Assembly (NCBI GenBank): GCA_047614125.1
Contig: JBLHHI010000112.1
Location: 1 to 10,891, forward strand
Length of the DNA stretch: 10,891 nt
Reading direction: 5' to 3'
From: JBLHHI01 sp047614125
GTDB lineage: Bacteria; Bacteroidota; Bacteroidia; NS11-12g; UBA9320
In this document: piece by piece, positions 4,758 to 10,891 of the stretch
Layout: every line of letters starts with the position of its first letter
Position numbering within the stretch: the first letter of the stretch is position 1
Program-made: the position numbers and the translations under genes
The notes under the pieces: generated by a model
Database searches by the model: none
What the model was told of the DNA's origin: nothing
Seen by the model: only the letters and a program-made list of their open reading frames with translations

Positions 4758-6545
4758 ATGAAAAATATCATAATCAAAAGTATGCGATTACGTTTTCTTA
4801 AAATTAGCATGGCCGTTGTCTTGCTAGCATGTTCTTGGCTTCAAACTTCAGCCGAGATTAAAATCACTTCCAGCGCTACCGGCATGCCGGTAACGGAAGA
4901 AACCATCAAGGCCGGAATGACGCTGTTTAAAAGCAAGTGCTCATCTTGCCATGCAATAGGCCGCAGAGCCACGGGTCCAGATTTAGCCGGAGTTACCGAA
5001 AAAAGAAGCATGGATTGGTTGTATAAGTGGATTCGCAACAATGCCGAGCTCCGTCAATCGGGTGATGCAGACGCAATTAGCATTTACAACGAATTTAATG
5101 GAACGGCCATGACGGCCTTTCCTACCCTAACCGACGAGGATATCAACGGTATTTTGATGTACGTTGAAAACGGGGGTTGGAGCGATGGGCCCACTACCGA
5201 AAGACCAGGTGATCCCCCAGCCGATGAAAGCCTGTTCAACAAAACCAATTGGTTGCTGTTAATTTTGGCCTTCGTTGTTTTCATCGTTGTTTTAGTCATC
5301 ATAAAAACCATCGACTTAGTAGGAAAGCTTACCGGCCGAGAAGTAATTCCATGGAATAATGTAAACGCATTTTTAATGTTGCTCTTCCTTATTGTTGGAA
5401 TGGCAGCAGGCTTATACGAATTAAGCATCCACAATAAGTATTTACTGCTTTCCAATGCTTCATCGGTTCACGGCGAAAACCTGGATTGGATGATGAAGAT
5501 AACCTTCATTATTACTGGCATCGTATTCTTCATAACCCAGTTTTGTTTATTCTACTTTGCCTTTAAATACCGTAAGAAACCTGGTGTTAAAGCATTGTAC
5601 TACCCCGATAATGATAAACTTGAAATCATCTGGACCATCATTCCAGCCATAGTTTTAACTGTTTTGGTTTTGGGTGGATTAAACTCATGGCAGTCCATCA
5701 CAAAGGCTCCAGAAGAAGGCACGGCAGAAATTGAAGTATTTGCCCAACAATTTAATTGGACGGTTCGTTACCCCGGCGCAGATGGTGTTTTAGGAGATGC
5801 CAATTACAATTTGATTTCAGAACTATCCAATCCGCTGGGCGTTGCTGTTGAATACAAGGTAGAAGAACTTTTGGCCGAATTGTACAAAGACACCCTCAGT
5901 TATACTGAAGCCATATCTCGACTTTCATCGGATCTTGGAAGTTTAAAAGCGGGCTTGGGTGGGTTAACCGGAAAGGAATTAAAGAATCAGAAAAAACAAA
6001 TCAATTACATTGAGTCGGGTGAGGCTGAAGCGGACTTATTGCTTCAAATTAGACGACGTAAAACACAAATTCGAAGAATTAAAACAGCGGTGAAAGCTCC
6101 TGCAGATAAGTCTATATTTACGGCTACAGGAGATGATGACATCGTAGGCGAAGAAATTCACATCGTTATTGATCAGCCCATTACGCTCCGTTTGCGATCC
6201 AGAGATGTTATTCACTCTGCGTATTTAAAAGAGTTCAGAGCTCAAATGAACGTTGTTCCAGGAATTCCTACACACTTCTCTTTTACACCTAACAAAACAA
6301 CCGCACAGAAGCGCGAAGAGTTGGAGAATAATGAGTTTGATTATCACATCATCTGCAACAAGATTTGTGGTAATTCGCACTACAAAATGAAAATAAAGGT
6401 GGTGGTTGAAGATCAAAAATCGTACGACACTTGGATGCGCCAACAAGTACCAACCTTTGCTAAGGAGGTGGCACCTGTCGCTCGCGTTGCTCCGGCCAGC
6501 TCGGATACTACCGTGGTTATAACACCAGCTGTAGCCGTAAATTAA
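4758..6545 (+). CDS. coxB: Cytochrome c oxidase subunit II with N-terminal cytochrome c domain
   Basis: Electron-entry subunit of an aa3/caa3-type oxidase; it passes electrons through CuA to heme a of CoxA. An export signal (about 9-32) contains LLAC, a possible lipobox at Cys25. Next comes a monoheme cytochrome c domain at about 45-140: CSSCH at 61-65, GPDLAGV at 73-79 and probable axial Met118 in AMTAFP. Four membrane helices follow at about 163-183, 203-222, 245-270 and 289-308; the last two are the standard subunit II pair. The CuA domain has FAQQFNWTVRYPGADG at 328-343, RDVIHSAYL with ligand His486, and CNKICGNSHYKM giving Cys533, Cys537, His541 and Met544. The usual Glu between the cysteines is Lys535. 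A mostly helical, charged insertion (about 363-455) splits the domain, and the tail is Ala/Val/Pro-rich. Its 595 aa is much longer than a plain subunit II. An alternative start is ATG at 4782. coxA follows after 30 nt. Confidence 0.93.
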   Translation: MKNIIIKSMRLRFLKISMAVVLLACSWLQTSAEIKITSSATGMPVTEETIKAGMTLFKSKCSSCHAIGRRATGPDLAGVTEKRSMDWLYKWIRNNAELRQSGDADAISIYNEFNGTAMTAFPTLTDEDINGILMYVENGGWSDGPTTERPGDPPADESLFNKTNWLLLILAFVVFIVVLVIIKTIDLVGKLTGREVIPWNNVNAFLMLLFLIVGMAAGLYELSIHNKYLLLSNASSVHGENLDWMMKITFIITGIVFFITQFCLFYFAFKYRKKPGVKALYYPDNDKLEIIWTIIPAIVLTVLVLGGLNSWQSITKAPEEGTAEIEVFAQQFNWTVRYPGADGVLGDANYNLISELSNPLGVAVEYKVEELLAELYKDTLSYTEAISRLSSDLGSLKAGLGGLTGKELKNQKKQINYIESGEAEADLLLQIRRRKTQIRRIKTAVKAPADKSIFTATGDDDIVGEEIHIVIDQPITLRLRSRDVIHSAYLKEFRAQMNVVPGIPTHFSFTPNKTTAQKREELENNEFDYHIICNKICGNSHYKMKIKVVVEDQKSYDTWMRQQVPTFAKEVAPVARVAPASSDTTVVITPAVAVN

Positions 6546-6575
6546 TTATAACAACTGAAGCTTAAATAAAGAAAA

Positions 6576-8453
6576 ATGAGTAACGATCACGGACATCACA
6601 AAGAGACCTTCATTTCGAAGTACGTCTTTAGTATGGATCACAAGATGATCTCTAAGCAGTTCTTGGTAACAGGTATTGTTATGGGCGTTATTGGCGTTGC
6701 CATGTCCATATTGTTTAGATTACAATTGGCTTGGCCCGATACCAGCTTCCCTATTTTAACTTGGTTGTTTGGAGAGCAATGGGCCCCCGACGGCCGATTG
6801 GATTCTGGCTTCTACATGGGCTTGGTAACCATTCACGGTACCATCATGGTATTTTACGTGTTAACCGCCGGCTTAAGTGGAACCTTTTCTAATTTGCTGA
6901 TACCGCTGCAAGTTGGTGCTCGAGATATGGCCTCGCCATTCATGAACATGCTTTCGTACTGGTTCTTCTTTATCTCCAGTGTGGTCTTAATGTCTTCGAT
7001 TTTCGTCGAAACAGGTCCAGCTTCAGGAGGATGGACGGTTTACCCCCCTTTAAGTGCGCTGGAAAAGGCAATGCCGGGCTCAGGCTTGGGCATGACCCTC
7101 TGGCTCGTGGCCATTATCCTCTTCGTTATTTCAGCCTTATTAGGTGGTATTAATTACATTGCCACTGTAATGAATATGCGTACTAAAGGTATGTCGATGA
7201 ACCGAATGCCGCTAACCATTTGGGCCTTCTTACTAACGGCCATTCTTGGTTTGCTTTCCTTCCCAGTTTTATTGGGTGGTGGATTGCTGCTCATGTTCGA
7301 TCGACTCGCAGATACGAGTTTCTATTTATCCGACATTTATCTATCTGGCATTGGAGCACTGGAACAGACGGGTGGTAGCCCCATCCTCTTCCAGCATTTG
7401 TTCTGGTTTTTGGGTCACCCCGAAGTATACATTATCATCATGCCGGCCTTAGGTATTACTTCTGAGGTTATAGCGGTGAACTCAAGAAAGCCCATTTTTG
7501 GCTACACGGCCATGGTTATTTCACTCATTGGAATTGCCGTTCTATCATTCCTGGTGTGGGGTCACCACATGTTTATTACGGGAATGAATCCCTTCTTGGG
7601 CACGCTCTTCCTTATAATGACGCTGATTATTGCGGTTCCCTCCGCGGTTAAAACCTTTAACTATCTGGCTACGCTTTGGCGAGGCAGCATCCGATTTACC
7701 AATGGGATGATGTTTGCCATTGGCTTAGTATCTCTGTTTATTACCGGTGGATTAACGGGTATTTTCTTAGGAAATGCCGCCCTAGACATTCAATTGCACG
7801 ATACGTATTTTGTGGTAGCTCACTTTCACTTAGTAATGGGCAGCTCGGCCATTTTTGGAATGATGGCTGGTATTTATCACTGGTTCCCAAGAATGTACGG
7901 GAGGATGATGAACAAGACCTTAGGCTACATCCACTTCTGGCTCACCTTTGCCGCTGCATATATGGTTTTCTTTCCAATGCACTTTCAAGGATTGGCGGGC
8001 GTTCCACGACGATACTACACATTTGAGTTGCTTCCAGAATTTGCACCTTGGTTAGACGTAAACGTCTTCATAACCCTGGCGGCCATTATGGGTGGTACCG
8101 CACAAATCATATTCTTGTATAACTTCTTTTCGAGCATATTCTTTGGAGAGAAATCTGTGCAAAACCCATGGGAAGCAAATACTTTAGAGTGGACGGCACC
8201 TGTAGAGCACATGCACGGAAACTGGCCTGGAGCCATCCCACACGTTCACCGTTGGGCCTACGATTACAGCAAACCGGGTTCAGATACCGACTTTATACCG
8301 CAAAATGTACCGGATGAAGGAAGTAATGAAGAATTATACATCCAACCCGTTATACCCAATGGTAAGGATGCCAAGGATATAAAAACCGTTTCGGAAGATA
8401 AAGTACTGTTCTGGGGCGTTTTGAAAAATTGGTTAGGTTTAAGTAAGGCATAA
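6576..8453 (+). CDS. coxA: Cytochrome c oxidase subunit I (aa3-type, A1 class)
   Basis: Catalytic membrane subunit that reduces O2 to water and pumps protons. The heme a ligands are His87 (VTIHGTIM) and His418; the heme a3 ligand is His416 (AHFHLVMG). CuB is held by His281 (GHPEVYI), His330 and His331, with Tyr285 placed for the His-Tyr cross-link. D-channel residues Asp117 (GARDM) and Asn124 and the channel-end Glu283 are present, as is the K-channel Lys359, so this is an A1-class enzyme predicted to pump by the normal route. His408-Asp409 (LHDTYF) form the subunit I side of the Mg site, and Arg478-Arg479 the heme propionate pair. About 12 hydrophobic helices are visible and the 625 aa include a longer hydrophilic C-terminal tail (about 560-625). 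The ATG at 6576 has an A-rich leader (aaataaagaaaa) and no Shine-Dalgarno, as is usual for the phylum. Confidence 0.97.
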   Translation: MSNDHGHHKETFISKYVFSMDHKMISKQFLVTGIVMGVIGVAMSILFRLQLAWPDTSFPILTWLFGEQWAPDGRLDSGFYMGLVTIHGTIMVFYVLTAGLSGTFSNLLIPLQVGARDMASPFMNMLSYWFFFISSVVLMSSIFVETGPASGGWTVYPPLSALEKAMPGSGLGMTLWLVAIILFVISALLGGINYIATVMNMRTKGMSMNRMPLTIWAFLLTAILGLLSFPVLLGGGLLLMFDRLADTSFYLSDIYLSGIGALEQTGGSPILFQHLFWFLGHPEVYIIIMPALGITSEVIAVNSRKPIFGYTAMVISLIGIAVLSFLVWGHHMFITGMNPFLGTLFLIMTLIIAVPSAVKTFNYLATLWRGSIRFTNGMMFAIGLVSLFITGGLTGIFLGNAALDIQLHDTYFVVAHFHLVMGSSAIFGMMAGIYHWFPRMYGRMMNKTLGYIHFWLTFAAAYMVFFPMHFQGLAGVPRRYYTFELLPEFAPWLDVNVFITLAAIMGGTAQIIFLYNFFSSIFFGEKSVQNPWEANTLEWTAPVEHMHGNWPGAIPHVHRWAYDYSKPGSDTDFIPQNVPDEGSNEELYIQPVIPNGKDAKDIKTVSEDKVLFWGVLKNWLGLSKA

Positions 8454-8463
8454 AATATCCAAC

Positions 8464-9501
8464 TTGTCTAAAGGCAGCAACTTTACCCGATTTTGTGGTT
8501 TAACCATTTTTTCGATCATCATGTTGTTCTTTTTAGGTGGATTGGTTCGGGTAAGTGGATCTGGAATGGGATGTCCCGATTGGCCAAAGTGTTTTGGTTC
8601 ATGGGTTCCTCCTACCAATGCAGATCAACTGCCCGATGATTATAAAGAACTGTATTTAGAAAAGAGACAAAAAAAACTAAATCGATTGGTCGGTTTTTTA
8701 CAAAATATCGGAATGAACGAACGTGCTGATGCCATCCTTAAAACGAAGGGCATTATGGAAGCACACCCGTTTAATGTTCGCACAGCTTACGTAGAATACG
8801 TAAATCGGTTGTGGGGCGCATTAACAGGCATCTTTGCATTATTGGCGGTTTTCTTCTCTTTAAAGACTTTTAAAACGGATCGCAAATCAACTCTGTTTGC
8901 GGTTTTGGGACTCTTCTTCATTATTTACAACGGTTGGCTCGGGTCGATGGTGGTTGACACGAACTTGTTTGGTGGATTGGTGACAGTTCATTTTGTACTG
9001 GCCTTTCTGTCCATCTTCTTTTTCATGCTGTCGTATTACCGACATGCATCCTTTGGACAAAAGAGTACATCCACTTTAAAAATTAAAACCTTGTTAATAA
9101 CTACGTTGGCGGTTTCAACCTTTCAGCTCATTAGTGGCACACAAGTACGGGAATTTGCCGATGCTGCTTTAGCCAATGGTGAAGTTATAAGCGGAAACAG
9201 CATTGAACTTTTAGGAAACTTATTCATTCCACATCGCTTGTTGGTCTTCGTACTCATCCTCTTAGTGGGTTCGCTTTTGTTTCTCTATCGAAAAGATGCC
9301 AGCAGAGCAATGTATACCAAATATACCATGGTTCTTATGGCCTTAATCATTGCACAAATAATTACAGGAAGTTTAAACGTTTTCTTCAATCTTCCGGCGG
9401 TTTCTCAACTCTTACACGTACTGCTTGGAAGCCTATTAATTGTTGGTGTTATGACCCTAATAATCAACGAATTCAAACTTACGTTGGAATCCAAATCTTG
9501 A
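8464..9501 (+). CDS. ctaA: Heme A synthase (COX15/CtaA family)
   Basis: Membrane enzyme that oxidises the C8 methyl of heme O to give heme A for CoxA. About eight membrane helices in two pseudo-symmetric halves. The first extracytoplasmic loop has GSGMGCPDWPKCFG with the paired cysteines 37 and 43. Key positions are the catalytic Glu111 in EYVNR, His176 (TVHFVLA), His257 (IPHRLL) and His318 (LLHVLL). The fourth classical ligand, the His of the Bacillus EMIHR motif, is Asn114 here. A charged, probably helical loop (about 53-100) sits before it. The start must be TTG at 8464: the first helix starts near residue 11, the next ATG (8521) would remove half of it, and no ATG or GTG lies upstream in frame before the coxA stop, 10 nt away. 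It overlaps ctaB by 4 nt. At 345 aa it is full length. Confidence 0.92.
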   Translation: MSKGSNFTRFCGLTIFSIIMLFFLGGLVRVSGSGMGCPDWPKCFGSWVPPTNADQLPDDYKELYLEKRQKKLNRLVGFLQNIGMNERADAILKTKGIMEAHPFNVRTAYVEYVNRLWGALTGIFALLAVFFSLKTFKTDRKSTLFAVLGLFFIIYNGWLGSMVVDTNLFGGLVTVHFVLAFLSIFFFMLSYYRHASFGQKSTSTLKIKTLLITTLAVSTFQLISGTQVREFADAALANGEVISGNSIELLGNLFIPHRLLVFVLILLVGSLLFLYRKDASRAMYTKYTMVLMALIIAQIITGSLNVFFNLPAVSQLLHVLLGSLLIVGVMTLIINEFKLTLESKS

Positions 9502-10394
9502 TTAAATCAACCCACATATCGGCACCTAGTTTCTCGTTGGCTGCAAAGCTTAAAGATTATCATCAGCTGGCAAAAACCAGGCTTACTATAACGGTAGTAT
9601 TATCGGCGGTTTTCGGGTTTTTATTGGGTGCTGGAGCTGGAACCAATTACGCAGATCTTTGGGCCTTGTCCATCGGTGGATTTTTAGTCGTATCGTCCTC
9701 CAACGGTTTAAATCAAATCATTGAGCGAAACTTTGATAAGTTGATGGTTCGTACAAACAACAGGCCATTGGCAACCAACCGAATGAGCGTTAATGAAGCC
9801 TTAACTTTTTGCATTATTGCTGGCTTTGCCGGGGTATACATTCTCACGTCTTATCTAAATCAAATGAGCGGCTGGCTGGGCCTTTTTGCCCTTCTTAGCT
9901 ATGCTTTTTTATATACCCCATTAAAACGAATCAGCCCAGTAGCCGTATTTGTTGGTGCCTTTCCAGGTGCCATACCGCCTTTATTGGGTTGGGTTGCCGC
10001 TTCGGGCAGCATTGCGTTAGGTGGCTGGGCACTATTTGCCATTCAATTCATTTGGCAATTTCCACACTTTTGGTCCATTGCTTGGATTTTGGACGAAGAC
10101 TACAAATTGGCCGGATATCGACTCCTTCCATCCAAACAAGGAAAGGACCGAAAATCGGCTGTTTTAACCGTACAATACATCATAATATTACTCCCATTAA
10201 GTGCCTTACCATACTTTTTAGGATATACCGGTGTTGTTTCCCTCATCGTGGCCTTATTGGCCGGCGCGCTTTTTTTAAAGCAGGGATTCGCCTTATATAA
10301 AGAACGTTCAACCAAAGCGGCTAAAAAACTGATGTTTTACTCAATCATTTACAACCCCTTGGTATTACTTGCATATATCTTAGACAAAGTTTAA
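9498..10394 (+). CDS. ctaB: Protoheme IX farnesyltransferase (heme O synthase)
   Basis: UbiA-family integral membrane prenyltransferase that joins farnesyl diphosphate to heme B to make heme O, the substrate of the preceding gene's product. Visible are the first-helix KTRLTITV (26-33) and the first polar motif NQIIERNFDKLMVRTNNRP (72-90). The usual NxxxDxxxD reads N72, E76, D80, a Glu for the first Asp that I recall as common in Bacteroidota. YTPLKRISP (139-147), GAIPPLLGW (157-165) and the second polar region HFWSIAWILDEDYKLAGY (190-207) complete the family pattern. About eight or nine helices; 298 aa is normal. The start is TTG at 9498 inside the ctaA stop (TTGA overlap); no ATG or GTG in frame preserves the N-terminus, so translation is probably coupled to ctaA. 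coxC follows after 9 nt. Confidence 0.94.
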   Translation: MIKSTHISAPSFSLAAKLKDYHQLAKTRLTITVVLSAVFGFLLGAGAGTNYADLWALSIGGFLVVSSSNGLNQIIERNFDKLMVRTNNRPLATNRMSVNEALTFCIIAGFAGVYILTSYLNQMSGWLGLFALLSYAFLYTPLKRISPVAVFVGAFPGAIPPLLGWVAASGSIALGGWALFAIQFIWQFPHFWSIAWILDEDYKLAGYRLLPSKQGKDRKSAVLTVQYIIILLPLSALPYFLGYTGVVSLIVALLAGALFLKQGFALYKERSTKAAKKLMFYSIIYNPLVLLAYILDKV

Positions 10395-10403
10395 AAGAAA
10401 ATT

Positions 10404-10891
10404 ATGCCCAGTGTGAACACCGTATTAGAAATGGAAAACTACGAGAAAGACGGAAAAATGCATCCCAAGAAGTTCAGCTTAATGCTGCTCATTGTTGGCA
10501 TGTGCATGCTTTTCGCCGCCTTAACTTCAGCGTTCATTGTACGCCAAGCAGAAGGTAACTGGCTCGAATTTGCGCTACCTGCTCAATTTTGGTATTCCAC
10601 CATTGGAATCGTAGCCAGCAGTTTAACCATGATTTTAGCCTTGCGAGCGGCTAGAAAGGATGAAATAACGTTGAGTAGAATTTATCTCTTCGTCACCTTT
10701 ATTTTGGGTATGTCGTTTGTGTACTTCCAGATTGATGGCTTTTACGAAATGGCCAGTCGTGGCATTTACTTCTCGCCTCCAAAAGGATCGGAGGGTGGAC
10801 TCGTCTCTGGCTCATTCATCATTGCCTTAGTGGCCTTGCACCTCTTGCACCTCTTGGGTGGAATACTCTTCCTTCTTGTTGTACTCATTAA
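10404..10891 (+). CDS. coxC: Cytochrome c oxidase subunit III, 3' end cut by window
   Basis: Only the first 162 codons are in the window and the frame is open to the end. Subunit III is a membrane protein that packs against CoxA and stabilises turnover. Visible are HPKKFSLMLL (20-29), a first helix at about 25-45 ending ALTSAFIVRQAEGNW, helices at about 62-81 and 92-112, the loop FQIDGFYEMASRGIYF, and a fourth helix with ALHLLHLLGG (145-153), the counterpart of the classical GxHGxHVxxG segment. It matches the short five-helix bacterial type rather than the seven-helix mitochondrial one. Met33 occupies the spot where classical subunit III has Glu in SE.(M/L)F. The ATG at 10404 has an A-rich leader (aaaagaaaatt), 9 nt after the ctaB stop; ATG at 10431 is an alternative. 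Confidence 0.92.
   Translation, partial: MPSVNTVLEMENYEKDGKMHPKKFSLMLLIVGMCMLFAALTSAFIVRQAEGNWLEFALPAQFWYSTIGIVASSLTMILALRAARKDEITLSRIYLFVTFILGMSFVYFQIDGFYEMASRGIYFSPPKGSEGGLVSGSFIIALVALHLLHLLGGILFLLVVLI

Noticed and set aside
5084..5455. 123-codon minus-strand reading frame inside coxB, and the other antisense or alternative frames
   Set aside because: They lie wholly inside well-supported genes, resemble no known family and show no leader or signal of their own.
9705..9770. Glu76 for Asp in the first NxxxDxxxD motif of CtaB as a defect
   Set aside because: The rest of the motif is intact, the change is conservative, and I recall NQ.IE...D as the usual Bacteroidota form.
1..10891. tRNA, rRNA, CRISPR array, insertion sequence or phage genes
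   Set aside because: Nothing resembling a tRNA cloverleaf, rRNA segment, regularly spaced repeat array or transposase/integrase was found on either strand.

Overview
The window comes from a Bacteroidota genome, most likely a Flavobacteriales-type lineage; no 16S gene is present, so nothing finer than that is claimed. The evidence is: a lipoprotein with a Bacteroidota-style signal (SCKKED), fibronectin-III-like repeats in the form common in that phylum, A-rich translation leaders without Shine-Dalgarno sequences, promoter matches to the TTG / TAnnTTTG consensus, and a cytochrome oxidase cluster whose subunit II has the extra N-terminal helices and CNKICG copper motif that I recall from Flavobacteriia. 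All genes are on the + strand.

Left part (1-2658): a GT4 family glycosyltransferase overlaps by 4 nt a CvfB/YitL-type S1-domain RNA-binding protein. A small secreted beta-barrel-like outer-membrane protein follows, probably from its own promoter.

Middle part (2659-4757): this is the accessory stretch. A surface-lipoprotein gene (FnIII-like repeats plus an Lcl_C/FISUMP-like C-terminal domain) lies between copies of a short dispersed palindromic repeat. One side carries an inverted pair (2760-2875) and the other a single unit (4329-4373), an arrangement like REP/BIME elements. A separate short palindrome lies at 2727-2747. Between the lipoprotein gene and the oxidase cluster is a 450-nt noncoding region. 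It holds a GNRA-capped hairpin, a strong UUCG-capped intrinsic terminator and then a good Bacteroidota-type promoter with a 16-nt perfect palindrome in its spacer.

Right part (4758-10891): an aa3/caa3-type terminal oxidase operon in the order coxB (subunit II with an N-terminal fused cytochrome c) - coxA (subunit I) - ctaA (heme A synthase) - ctaB (heme O synthase) - coxC (subunit III, cut by the window end). CtaB farnesylates heme B to heme O, CtaA oxidises heme O to heme A, and heme A is inserted into CoxA. The CoxB cytochrome c domain and CuA centre deliver electrons. The two heme-synthesis genes both use TTG starts and are tightly packed, whereas the structural subunits start at ATG. No Alternative Complex III genes lie immediately upstream, where many Bacteroidota have them.

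The most notable items are the REP-like repeat family around the lipoprotein gene, the N-terminal cytochrome c fusion and a ~90-residue helical insertion in CoxB, substitutions at textbook ligand positions in CoxB and CtaA, and the structured noncoding region in front of coxB. Several of these may be normal for this lineage and are flagged as such. I did not find a wholly new multi-gene system.
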